From positions 1 through 45,654 of IMG/VR virus record IMGVR_UViG_3300009506_000059: 45,654 bases of DNA; one strand, given 5' to 3'. Below are positions 38,761 to 45,654 of this stretch, one piece after another. The first letter of the stretch is position 1; the number at the start of each line of letters is the position of its first letter. A program made the position numbers and the translations under genes. This DNA comes from a virus. Under the pieces are notes generated by a model. The model was not told where the DNA came from. It worked only from the letters and a program-made list of their open reading frames with translations, and did not search any database.

Positions 38761-38918
38761 AAATAGTAATAGAACTTAGTCCCAAAGAACTTAAATTAGT
38801 ACGTCAAGCCCTCAAGGTATGGCGCGGTGACTTTTATGCTTCAGAAGGTTTTCAGCCTTCTCTTGTTTGGCAAAAAGAATTATCCGAGCTTATAGATAAA
38901 TTGGAAAAAGAAGAATGA
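38757..38918 (+). CDS. 53-residue helical protein
   Basis: It begins at an ATGA overlap with AAGGAGG upstream. The product (MKIVIELSPKELKLVRQALK, then KELSELIDKLEKEE) is helical and charged. It overlaps the endolysin gene by ATGA. Function unknown. Confidence 0.55.
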   Translation: MKIVIELSPKELKLVRQALKVWRGDFYASEGFQPSLVWQKELSELIDKLEKEE

Positions 38919-39301
38919 AACGAGCAATTAAAATATTCTGTGTAATTATACCACTTGCTATCGCACTTACGGTAACGATAGGCATGGGCATTGAGGCAGC
39001 TAAACAACAGGGCATGGAAGCCCGGCCTGTCGTTTATAAGGTCACGGCCTACTGCGTCTGTGAAAAATGCTGTGGCAAGTATGCAGATGGCATTACGGCC
39101 TCGGGCGCAAAGGCGGAAGGCAAGCTGATAGCAGCGCCGAAAGATATACCTTTTCACACTTGGATAAACGTACCCGGCTACGGCTGGGCAGAAGTTTTGG
39201 ATCGCGGCGGCTGTATCAAAGGCAGAAGATTGGATTTGCTGTTTCCAACTCATCAGGAAGCCCTTGAATGGGGCGTTCAATACTTAGAGGTAAGGATATG
39301 A
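38915..39301 (+). CDS. 3D-domain endolysin with N-terminal membrane segment
   Basis: 128 residues. A hydrophobic N-terminus (CVIIPLAIALTVTIGMGI, 9-26) acts as signal peptide or signal-anchor-release segment. The 3D (MltA-like) domain follows: VTAYCVCEKCCGKYADGITA (43-62), AAPKDIPFHTWINVPGYG, VLDRGGCI and RRLDLLFPTH. Its three aspartates are D58, D96 and D107. The family acts on peptidoglycan, in line with a lytic transglycosylase role. It is the best lysis enzyme candidate in the window. Confidence 0.75.
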   Translation: MKRAIKIFCVIIPLAIALTVTIGMGIEAAKQQGMEARPVVYKVTAYCVCEKCCGKYADGITASGAKAEGKLIAAPKDIPFHTWINVPGYGWAEVLDRGGCIKGRRLDLLFPTHQEALEWGVQYLEVRI

Positions 39302-39618
39302 ACCTATTCAAACTTAAAAAGGACGGCAAGACGGTAGGGTATTTGAAGATAGTTGATGGTAGAGTTTTACTCAATCCTATTGATAGGCCAGGATATTGGT
39401 GTACTTATGATGGTCATTTATGCAGGGATTTATTTGACGAAGCCCTGCCTTACGTCTGCGATGACAAGAACGGAGAGAAGGTGTTTGCGGGGGATAAGAT
39501 ATGCCGAAAAAACAAGCCAGTAGGTATCATCCAATATAACGATGAGCTTTTGTGGTATCATGTCGATGGCGAACCATTGTTTATACAGGAGTTTAAACTA
39601 ATCAAGGAACCAGAATGA
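39298..39618 (+). CDS. YopX-like C-terminal domain protein
   Basis: 106 residues from the ATG that overlaps the endolysin stop, with GAGGTAAGG before it. DDKNGEKVFAGDKICRKNKP (about 64-83) followed by IIQYNDELLW resembles the D-NG-x-GD segment of YopX-type phage proteins. Function of the family is unknown. A longer upstream frame lacks a ribosome binding site. Confidence 0.6.
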   Translation: MNLFKLKKDGKTVGYLKIVDGRVLLNPIDRPGYWCTYDGHLCRDLFDEALPYVCDDKNGEKVFAGDKICRKNKPVGIIQYNDELLWYHVDGEPLFIQEFKLIKEPE

Positions 39619-39800
39619 ATGATATTGTATCAATGAGAGTAAATGCTGTAGCCGAGGCACAGGAGGCCAACGCCTTCAAGCATAAGATACCCATAGCGAT
39701 ACCTGGCTACTGCCCTGAATGTCATTACTTTAACTTTTTAGAACACAAGTCGAAAGACGGTAAAGATATATGCGAAAGATGCTGGAGAAAGGAGTTATAA
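39615..39800 (+). CDS. small zinc-knuckle protein
   Basis: 61 residues. The C-terminal half has CPECHYFNF and CERCWRKEL, a two-knuckle zinc site. The N-terminal half is helical. ATGA-type overlaps at both ends place it in the same translational unit as its neighbours. Confidence 0.6.
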   Translation: MNDIVSMRVNAVAEAQEANAFKHKIPIAIPGYCPECHYFNFLEHKSKDGKDICERCWRKEL

Positions 39801-40138
39801 TGGAAGATGTATTTATGAAATGCGGACATACTGCACAGGGAACCCACCAAAACGAACACGATGATTTAGGGAAAGACCATCCTTGTTGTTTGATTTGTGA
39901 TTGCTGTGAAGTAGTAAAAGCAAAGCCTGATTTAACCGGACGAACTGCGAGGTGTGATTATTTTGGCAGAGAAAAGCCACGAAGACGATTCGCAAACGAT
40001 GAATGTAATTATGGATGTGAAGGGCAGGCTATATGCCAATGCGGAAACCTGCCATCAGACTTTGGGTTGGCTTTTTTTGAACATAAACCTAACGAAAAAC
40101 AAGACAAGTTTTATTGCGGGTGTCACGGATGGGACTAA
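39800..40138 (+). CDS. cysteine-rich phage protein (GHxAxG...CxxC type)
   Basis: 112 residues from the ATG preceded by GAAAGGAG. KCGHTAQGT and HPCCLICDCCEV at the N-terminus, then GRTARCDYFG, then a second cluster NYGCEGQAICQCGN. This arrangement (C-GH...PxCxxC...GRxAxC) recurs in small phage proteins of unknown function that probably bind zinc. Confidence 0.6.
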   Translation: MEDVFMKCGHTAQGTHQNEHDDLGKDHPCCLICDCCEVVKAKPDLTGRTARCDYFGREKPRRRFANDECNYGCEGQAICQCGNLPSDFGLAFFEHKPNEKQDKFYCGCHGWD

Positions 40139-40290
40139 CAGAAAAACAGATAGATGAATTACACAGAGGCTCAGTAGAGCCGATGTGCTGTATAAATGAG
40201 CCGCTGTATAAGTTATGGCGGGAAACTAAAATGCGTAAAAGAAGAATGAAAGCTAAACAAGAAATGGAGAATACAAATGAGACTGACTGA
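40129..40290 (+). CDS. 53-residue basic protein
   Basis: It overlaps its neighbours at both ends (10 and 14 bases). The peptide begins MGLTEKQIDELHRGSVEPMC and ends in a strongly basic helix (KMRKRRMKAKQEMEN). It could bind nucleic acid. No family recognised. Confidence 0.45.
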   Translation: MGLTEKQIDELHRGSVEPMCCINEPLYKLWRETKMRKRRMKAKQEMENTNETD

Positions 40291-40894
40291 CGTTTACAAT
40301 TTATCAGAAAAGACATATACGCCTAAAGGCAACGGCGTACAGGGGAAAATACTGTCCGTAGGGCCGGCAGCTCAAAAAAACGGGTGGTGGAATCAGGCCG
40401 TAATGCTCAAAGGTATCGATAATACACAATGTCTTATCGACCATTCGAGCCAGTACCCAGACACTATGCTAAACCAGTCGCACGTAGGGAAAGACTCTAC
40501 GTGGCGTTTGAAATGGTGGTTCAATAAGAACCAGCAGAAGAAAATAATGACCGGCTACCCGGAAGTTAAAATCGAAGGCGAAGGCGATATATTTAATCAG
40601 GAAAATCCTGCCGTGCCGTATGATGCCCCTCAGACGACCCGGAATGCCCCACAGCAGGCAAACTCTACTCCTGACTGGGACGCTATAGCAGAGGGCAAGG
40701 TCCGCCACGGCGTCGTCTGTGCGTTTATTCAAGCGGGCGTGGTGGAGCTGGACTATGACATAGTAGAAAGAATAACGAAGTATATTATGACAGGTCAAGT
40801 GCCTGCCCCCGAACCGGGCAGCCAGGAAGTATGCCCAAGCTGCCGATTACTGAGGGCCGACTGCTCTTGCCCTACCGAGCCGTATGTGAGGTAA
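40277..40894 (+). CDS. putative ssDNA-binding / recombination-associated protein
   Basis: 205 residues. The N-terminal ~105 residues look like an OB-type beta barrel (GNGVQGKILSVGPAAQKNG, then WRLKWWF). A Pro/Gln linker and a helical domain follow (DWDAIAEGKVRHGVVCAFIQ, then KYIMTGQVP). A C-terminal zinc-type motif is CPSCRLLRADCSCP. It lies just upstream of NinB-like and NinG/HNH-like genes, which supports a recombination or replication setting. The specific activity is inferred. Confidence 0.5.
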   Translation: MRLTDVYNLSEKTYTPKGNGVQGKILSVGPAAQKNGWWNQAVMLKGIDNTQCLIDHSSQYPDTMLNQSHVGKDSTWRLKWWFNKNQQKKIMTGYPEVKIEGEGDIFNQENPAVPYDAPQTTRNAPQQANSTPDWDAIAEGKVRHGVVCAFIQAGVVELDYDIVERITKYIMTGQVPAPEPGSQEVCPSCRLLRADCSCPTEPYVR

Positions 40895-40897
40895 ACG

Positions 40898-41374
40898 ATG
40901 GAATTTATCGGGACAAAACAGGGCGACAATATGATATTCGGTATCCACCAGATAACATTAAGGAAGCGTTATCTGACTTCTTTGACCGACGGTACGCCCA
41001 TTTCCGAAAAAATAGAGCCGATAAGAAAACATAAGACCCATCAGCAGGTTAAAACTATTTTCGGTCTTGCTATACAGACTTGTCTTGACGAATTTGAGCA
41101 TCGGGGCTGGGATACGTCAATTCTGTTGAATTTAGACAGACCTACGGGCGTGGAAATTACACAGGGTTTTCTTAAAGAGTATTTCTACGCCGTCTGCCCC
41201 ATTTACAGCGAAGAAGGTAAACGCATCACTTTATCTCACAGGAAATGCACTACCAAGTGCGCAAGCGACTTTATCAAAGCCATCGGTGCGTGGGCGGCTG
41301 CTTGGTGGGAAATATATATACCAGAACCGGGAGAATCAAATGGCACGGAAGCCCAGTCGAAAGACATTAGTTAA
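40898..41374 (+). CDS. NinB-like recombination protein
   Basis: 158 residues. KTHQQVKTIFGLAIQTCLDE near residue 46, EITQGFLKEYFYAV, and ASDFIKAIGAWAAAWWEIYI followed by P-x-P-G match the layout of NinB/Orf-like phage recombination proteins (RSxxQN...TTxxF..Y...I..WAA..G..IPxP), which bind single-stranded DNA. Several canonical residues differ. GAGG precedes the ATG. It overlaps the HNH gene downstream. Confidence 0.55.
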   Translation: MEFIGTKQGDNMIFGIHQITLRKRYLTSLTDGTPISEKIEPIRKHKTHQQVKTIFGLAIQTCLDEFEHRGWDTSILLNLDRPTGVEITQGFLKEYFYAVCPIYSEEGKRITLSHRKCTTKCASDFIKAIGAWAAAWWEIYIPEPGESNGTEAQSKDIS

Positions 41375-41726
41375 GAACTTGGACAAGATAACCGCTCAGA
41401 TAATAAAGCTGAGAGATAACTACACCTGCCAGCGGTGCGGAAGTAAATGTTCCGGTCAGGGCTGTCATTGGAGCCATATATATTCGAGGTCGAGATATTC
41501 GATGAGATGGGACTTACTTAATTCTATTGTTTTGTGTGCGGGCTGTCATTTCTGGTGGCATGGAAACCCCACAGAGGCAACAGAGTGGTTTAGTAAGAAA
41601 TTCTATTGGAGGGTATATTACTTAAATAGGCAACGAAAACTGCCTGTTGAAACCGTTCGCACATCAGAACTCGCCGAATGGCTTGAAGAAAGAAAATTAA
41701 AATTAAAGGAGTTGCAGGATGGATAA
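41340..41726 (+). CDS. NinG-like HNH protein
   Basis: 128 residues from the ATG with CGGGAG upstream. CQRCGSKCSGQGCHWSHIYS (about 28-47), RWDLLNSIVLCAGCHFWWHG (about 53-72) give an HNH core with two zinc knuckles, ordered as in lambda NinG (Rap) Holliday-junction or branch endonucleases. A basic C-terminal helix (EERKLKLKELQ) follows. With the NinB-like gene it forms a recombination pair. Confidence 0.65.
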   Translation: MARKPSRKTLVKNLDKITAQIIKLRDNYTCQRCGSKCSGQGCHWSHIYSRSRYSMRWDLLNSIVLCAGCHFWWHGNPTEATEWFSKKFYWRVYYLNRQRKLPVETVRTSELAEWLEERKLKLKELQDG

Positions 41727-42855
41727 CCCAAGCAGAACAGGAGAATGGAGCAAAATGTATAAAGGCGTCAGGGAATTACTGACCGAATACAAAAGCATCT
41801 GTGAAGGCCACGTCAATGACCATGAACTCAGAATTGCTAATGATGAGCGGAAAAAATACTGGCAGGATAAGGTCAAGGAAATACAAGCCCTGCTCGATGA
41901 ACCTGAAACTTTCCGCTCGGCAAGAGAAATATTCAAAAAGTATTTACCCGAAAACACAAAGGCCGAGGATGAATGCCCGACGCACGAAGGAATTATACAA
42001 AAATGCAAAAATAATCACCAATACATTGCTAATTCTCACGAATATCCTTGTCCAAGGTGTCAACTAATTGATGTGTATGGAGCATTAAGCGACATAAGAA
42101 CACTGGTAACCTCTTGTGTTTCACCTAATATTACAGGTGAATACTTGCAAACCTGCAAAGCCATACTGAAGCGTTCTTTAGACGTTGAATATGTAAGGCC
42201 GTCATGGTTTCAACATAGCTGGGAACAAGAAATATACGAACAGAAGAATTTGACTGATAGCCAAGAGCCTGACTGCCCGACGTGCGGCGGAACAAAGATA
42301 CAAAACTGTCCTGATACATTCGATACACCAAATCCCTGCCCCTACTGCCAGCCTAAATGCCCGACGTGCGGCGGAACAGAGGAAACTATGAAAACATTTA
42401 CTGATGATTTAAGTGGCGGCAAATATGGTGATAAGATTCCCTGCCCCAGATGCCAGCCTGCCGAGCCGGACAATGTTGAGTTTATAGAACGGATAAAAGA
42501 AAAGTGGAGAGATGTTCCAGAGGGTAAAGACAGCCGCTTGTGGATAGCATTGACTGATTTAATCATGGCACTCGACCGCCTCGAAGAGGCAGTGAAAGAA
42601 GGGGAGTATCAACGACAAAGAGCTTTTGACAAAAATATGCAACTCCAAGCCGAGACCAAGCGGGCGGATGAGACAGAAGCAAGAGGAAAAGCCCTTATTA
42701 ATGTAATACAAAGAGAAAACAGACGGCAGGCGGAGCAAATTCGCAGGCTGAAAGATTGGGCGGAGCATAAGGATAATTGCGGCTTATTTACTATGGAGAT
42801 TGAGGAAAAGAAATGTACTTGTGGCCTTGAGCAAGCTCTGAAGGAGGCTGAATGA
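41719..42855 (+). CDS. multi-zinc-knuckle helical protein
   Basis: 378 residues. The centre carries repeated CPTCGGT...CPYCQP and CPTCGGTEE...CPRCQP modules (about 186-250), preceded by a CPRCQ site near 112. Two 21-base identical DNA segments encode the CPTCGGT parts. A long helical region follows (ALDRLEEAVKEGEYQRQRAF). The C-terminus CTCGLEQALKEAE contains the AAGGAGG ribosome binding site for the next gene. Function unknown. Confidence 0.6.
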   Translation: MDNPSRTGEWSKMYKGVRELLTEYKSICEGHVNDHELRIANDERKKYWQDKVKEIQALLDEPETFRSAREIFKKYLPENTKAEDECPTHEGIIQKCKNNHQYIANSHEYPCPRCQLIDVYGALSDIRTLVTSCVSPNITGEYLQTCKAILKRSLDVEYVRPSWFQHSWEQEIYEQKNLTDSQEPDCPTCGGTKIQNCPDTFDTPNPCPYCQPKCPTCGGTEETMKTFTDDLSGGKYGDKIPCPRCQPAEPDNVEFIERIKEKWRDVPEGKDSRLWIALTDLIMALDRLEEAVKEGEYQRQRAFDKNMQLQAETKRADETEARGKALINVIQRENRRQAEQIRRLKDWAEHKDNCGLFTMEIEEKKCTCGLEQALKEAE

Positions 42856-43730
42856 GTAAGATAGAATGGACGGAAGAAAGTTGGAATCCTGTGGTCGGCT
42901 GCACTAAATGTTCGCCTGGGTGTTTGAACTGTTATGCTGAGAAAATAGCTCACAGATTAGCATATAACTTAAATACCCCACAATATCTTGGTGCGACATA
43001 TCCGGATGGCAAGTGGACGGGTGAAATAGAATGTTGCGAATGGCTTCTTGACAAGCCCCTTCACTGGCCAAAACCCCGAAAGATATTTGTATGCTCTATG
43101 AGTGACTTGTTCCATCCTAAAATGCCGTTTGAGTTTATTGATAAGGTGCTTGATGTAACACAAGATGCACCACAACATATATATCAAATATTAACTAAAC
43201 GCCCTGATATAATGCTCAAATATTATAAGTCATTAAGCAGGCATTCATTTTGGGATTGTTGTATAAGTGGACATAAGCACCGAAATCTCCACCTCGGCGT
43301 CACCGTCTGCAATCAGGCCGAAGCTGATGAGAAAACCCCGATACTCTTACAGATACCAGCGGCAGTCAGATTTGTAAGTATTGAGCCGATGCTGGGAAAT
43401 ATGTGGCTTGGCAATTATCTTGGAGTATCAGAAACTATTGTACCAAATCAATTTTATGGAGCTACGGAATACAGCAAATCAATAGGCAAGATGTGGTCTT
43501 TACCAGGGCTTAAAGAAGTACCCCCAGAGCTTGACTGGGTAATAGTCGGTGCTGAGAAAATCGGCAGTCGTGGCGTAGGCCGTGAATGCAAAATCGAATG
43601 GGTACAGAGTATAGTTGACCAGTGCAAAGCGGCCAATGTCCCCGCATTCGTCAAACAAATCCATAAAGACGGCAAGCTCATAAAGATGCCCGAAGAATTT
43701 CCGCAGGAGTACCCGAAATGTTCGACTTAG
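42852..43730 (+). CDS. DUF5131 (phage Gp37/Gp68-like) protein
   Basis: 292 residues. KIEWTEESWNPVVGCTKCSP, then GCLNCYAEKIAHRL, is the signature N-terminus of this phage family, whose CxxC-xxC layout has been likened to radical-SAM iron-sulfur binding. FVCSMSDLFHP, YQILTKRPDIM, VSIEPMLG and DWVIVGAEKIGSRG are further conserved blocks. The reaction is not established. The gene is coupled to its upstream neighbour by ATGA. Confidence 0.8.
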   Translation: MSKIEWTEESWNPVVGCTKCSPGCLNCYAEKIAHRLAYNLNTPQYLGATYPDGKWTGEIECCEWLLDKPLHWPKPRKIFVCSMSDLFHPKMPFEFIDKVLDVTQDAPQHIYQILTKRPDIMLKYYKSLSRHSFWDCCISGHKHRNLHLGVTVCNQAEADEKTPILLQIPAAVRFVSIEPMLGNMWLGNYLGVSETIVPNQFYGATEYSKSIGKMWSLPGLKEVPPELDWVIVGAEKIGSRGVGRECKIEWVQSIVDQCKAANVPAFVKQIHKDGKLIKMPEEFPQEYPKCST

Positions 43731-44074
43731 AAAAATTCCTGAATACGAGCGAGGATGAGCAGAGAATATGGCTTAGAGAATATGCCAAGAAAGACAATTC
43801 AAAGATATGGCGTGATTACTACGCTTATTCTCATTCATACAATGATACCCCGAAGAAGAAAGAAGAAAACAGGATGGCTTTGTCCGACCTTGCTTTCAGG
43901 CTCAGGGACGAAGCAAGAGGATATAGCTGGAATGGATGGTTTGATGCAACAAAAGAGGTTTGGAAAATAGCTCACGATTATTGGACTTGCGAACAATTTT
44001 GGATGGTACAAGCCAAGCCTATCCACTGGATCGCAGCGGCACTCGAAGCGATGAAGGAGAAGAACAATGACTAA
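43718..44074 (+). CDS. hypothetical protein
   Basis: 118 residues, overlapping both neighbours by short ATGA-type overlaps. It is helical and rich in Trp, Tyr and charged residues (IWRDYYAYSHSYNDTPKKKE). No motif recognised. Confidence 0.55.
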   Translation: MFDLEKFLNTSEDEQRIWLREYAKKDNSKIWRDYYAYSHSYNDTPKKKEENRMALSDLAFRLRDEARGYSWNGWFDATKEVWKIAHDYWTCEQFWMVQAKPIHWIAAALEAMKEKNND

Positions 44075-44297
44075 ACCGAGGAAAATATATCTCAAGAATG
44101 TCAATGTATCTGAAATTACCAACCATGAAGGCAAGTTTAGCTGGTCTTTCAAGGACTACGAAAAAAATCTAACTGTCGTATTAGAGCTTGACCGATGGTG
44201 GATAAATTTCCTTGCTGACGATTTATGGAAGGTAATGACAGATGAACAGAATGCTATTGATAAACTGAAAAAGCACATGAAGGGAGATTCAGAATGA
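44067..44297 (+). CDS. small hypothetical protein
   Basis: 76 residues with AAGGAGAAG before the ATG. The sequence (KFSWSFKDYEKNLTVVLELD) suggests a beta-sheet followed by helices. It ends in an ATGA overlap with the YopX-like gene. Function unknown. Confidence 0.55.
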   Translation: MTKPRKIYLKNVNVSEITNHEGKFSWSFKDYEKNLTVVLELDRWWINFLADDLWKVMTDEQNAIDKLKKHMKGDSE

Positions 44298-44731
44298 GAC
44301 CCTACAGAGGCTTTACAGGCAAGCGGTGGGTGTATGGTGACTTAGTTAGAACAGGCAAGTATTGCCATATTGTTCAGACCACACAAGATTATCAGAAGGT
44401 TCATGCTGTTATAAATGCAGCAGAAGGCGAATTTGAAAGAAATGATATTGCAAAAACATTTATTCTGGTCATTCCCTCCTCTGTCGGTCAATCGACCGGC
44501 CTGAAGGACATACATAAAAAAGACAGTTATGGCGGGGATATTATAGAAATGATTTATCGGGATGGCTCCAGAGAGCAGGGACATATTGAATATTTTGAAA
44601 ACAAAGCAAGGTTTCTATTTATATCACATGAAGAAGATGGAGGAAGTTATTCTTTTGACGACACCACAGAATTTGAAATCATCGGCAACACATACCAGAA
44701 CCCCGAACTGATGGAGAAAGACAATGTGTGA
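44294..44731 (+). CDS. YopX-family protein
   Basis: 145 residues. RGFTGKRWVYGDLVRTGKYC at the N-terminus, SVGQSTGLKDIHKKDSYGGD in the middle, and FEIIGNTYQNPELME at the C-terminus are the hallmark blocks of the YopX family, frequent in phages of Gram-positive and Gram-negative hosts. Function is unknown. It overlaps the next gene by eight bases. Confidence 0.8.
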   Translation: MRPYRGFTGKRWVYGDLVRTGKYCHIVQTTQDYQKVHAVINAAEGEFERNDIAKTFILVIPSSVGQSTGLKDIHKKDSYGGDIIEMIYRDGSREQGHIEYFENKARFLFISHEEDGGSYSFDDTTEFEIIGNTYQNPELMEKDNV

Positions 44732-44954
44732 TTGGTGTGAAGAAAACAATGGCGAACCACTTGGCTGTCAACAATGCGGTTGTATGATTTGCTGGGACGT
44801 AAAAGTTGGTGAGGGGGACGATATACTTTCCAGACCATTTGTAACATCAAGCGGCGATGTATATTGCACTGAATGCGGTATTGAAATGGAACGTGCCGAA
44901 CAGGAAGCAATGGAAGAAGAATCGGCGTTCTGGCCCAATGAGTATGGAGAGTAA
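44724..44954 (+). CDS. small Cys-cluster protein
   Basis: 76 residues. MCDWCEENNGEPLGCQQCGC is followed by MICW and a CTECGIEM near residue 52, so up to two zinc sites. The C-terminus is acidic. No specific function recognised. Confidence 0.6.
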   Translation: MCDWCEENNGEPLGCQQCGCMICWDVKVGEGDDILSRPFVTSSGDVYCTECGIEMERAEQEAMEEESAFWPNEYGE

Positions 44955-44968
44955 TGGAGTATAAATAA

Positions 44969-45592
44969 ATGGACAGAGGAATCATAATGAGTCAGCCTGA
45001 CGTGCTGGCGTTACTGCCGAATTATCCTGGCGAAAAACACAGGACGATGAGATTTGGTGGTTTGGGAGCAATAAATAAAAACCCTGACGATTGGGAATTT
45101 AGTAATTTTAATAACGAAGGCAAAGCTGTTTTTATTAATATATACACGGGCTATATTCTTGAAATCAAGCCCCGCTACGCAGTGGGCGACAGGCTCTATG
45201 TGAAAGAAACATGGAGAACTTGTTGTCCTGATAAGCATACAAGGCATCATATTGCTTATCGAGCTACACAAGATTCTGACAAGGAAAAGTGGAAACCCTC
45301 TATCTTTATGCCCAAATGGGCTGCCCGTATCTGGCTTCCCTGTACCAAAGTAACCGTCCAGAGACCGCAGGAGTTGAGCGAGGAAGAATGTATTGCCGAA
45401 GGCTTAGAAAGAACTGGAGGCGATAGGTACTGGCTTGGGTATGATTTACATAAAATACTTGGTACTCGCAAAGTCTATGGCTCACCAAAAGACGCTTGGA
45501 AATCCCTCTACATCAGTGTTTACGGCGAAGAAAAGTGGAATCAGAACCTCTGGCACTTCGTTTACTGGTGGGAAGAAATCGAGGTTAAATAA
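44969..45592 (+). CDS. ASCH-like phage protein
   Basis: 207 residues. RYAVGDRLYVKETWR near residue 68 is the GDRLYVRETW block typical of phage ASCH-like proteins, followed by KPSIFMPKWAARIWLPCTKV, ELSEEECIAEG and a WNQNLWHFVYWWE end that fits the WxxNPWVWVxxF pattern. The ASCH fold binds RNA or nucleotides; the role in phages is unknown. Two starts are possible: ATG 44969 (GGAG upstream) or ATG 44987 (AGAGGA upstream). The end is duplicated at 1-82. Confidence 0.7.
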   Translation: MDRGIIMSQPDVLALLPNYPGEKHRTMRFGGLGAINKNPDDWEFSNFNNEGKAVFINIYTGYILEIKPRYAVGDRLYVKETWRTCCPDKHTRHHIAYRATQDSDKEKWKPSIFMPKWAARIWLPCTKVTVQRPQELSEEECIAEGLERTGGDRYWLGYDLHKILGTRKVYGSPKDAWKSLYISVYGEEKWNQNLWHFVYWWEEIEVK

Positions 45593-45654
45593 ATGGCTAA
45601 AGTAGAAGAAGAAATCGAAAAGATAAATAAATATCAGGCCGAAAAAGACGAGAA
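45511..45654. repeat. terminal direct repeat, right copy
   Basis: Identical to bases 1-144; marks where the circular or permuted molecule was opened. Confidence 0.95.
45593..45654 (+). CDS. N-terminal fragment of the 83-352 gene (second copy)
   Basis: The first 20 codons of the small Cys-rich protein that is complete at 83-352, cut by the window end. Its presence shows that the reading frame continues across the closure. Confidence 0.9.
   Translation, partial: MAKVEEEIEKINKYQAEKDE

Overview
The window is a nearly complete, probably circular tailed-phage genome. Its first and last 144 bases are identical, so the molecule closes at about 45,510 bp. The virion genes are those of a T7-type short-tailed phage: TerS and TerL terminase subunits, head-to-tail connecting (portal) protein, scaffold, capsid, tail tubular A, a tail protein, a GNAT protein and three internal-virion-like proteins. 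I see no DNA polymerase, primase, helicase, RNA polymerase, integrase or repressor. The host is not identifiable from sequence alone. Strong AGGAG/AAGGAGG ribosome binding sites and sigma70-type -35/-10 boxes point to a bacterium with conventional transcription and translation.

Layout. (1) 34.4-45.6 kb, continuing across the closure to 2.4 kb, is a rightward block of small, tightly coupled genes. It holds an RNA ligase, a 3D-domain endolysin, many tiny cysteine-rich proteins, NinB-like and NinG/HNH-like proteins, two YopX-like proteins, a DUF5131 protein and a replisome-organiser-like protein. (2) 2.4-4.15 kb is a leftward operon of seven tiny genes with hairpins in most gaps. (3) 4.15-4.45 kb is a divergent control region. 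A near-perfect rightward sigma70 promoter is followed about 85 nt later by an intrinsic terminator. (4) 4.7-8.2 kb holds more small genes, TerS, a structured RNA candidate and an HNH gene. (5) 8.3-34.4 kb is the GC-richer late module. It ends at a textbook terminator (34383-34418), followed by an AT-rich control region.

The most unusual content is in the late module. Three proteins carry long serine-every-second-residue repeats like those of glycosylated serine-rich-repeat adhesins. Between tail tubular A and the second of them lies a cassette of two GT2 glycosyltransferases with a DxH motif, two ParB-like domains, a sulfotransferase, a fused methyltransferase and a third possible glycosyltransferase. 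I infer that the phage may decorate its own virion with modified glycans. A conserved tail protein also appears to have been split by a cassette carrying one of these repeats.

The genome also holds several strong structured-RNA candidates: a three-way junction with complementary loops just after terS, a large multi-stem region at 36.43-36.80 kb, a nested stem in front of the RNA ligase gene, and a 12-bp stem at 38.27-38.35 kb. All RNA folds were read by eye. No energy calculation, homology search or expression data support them here.
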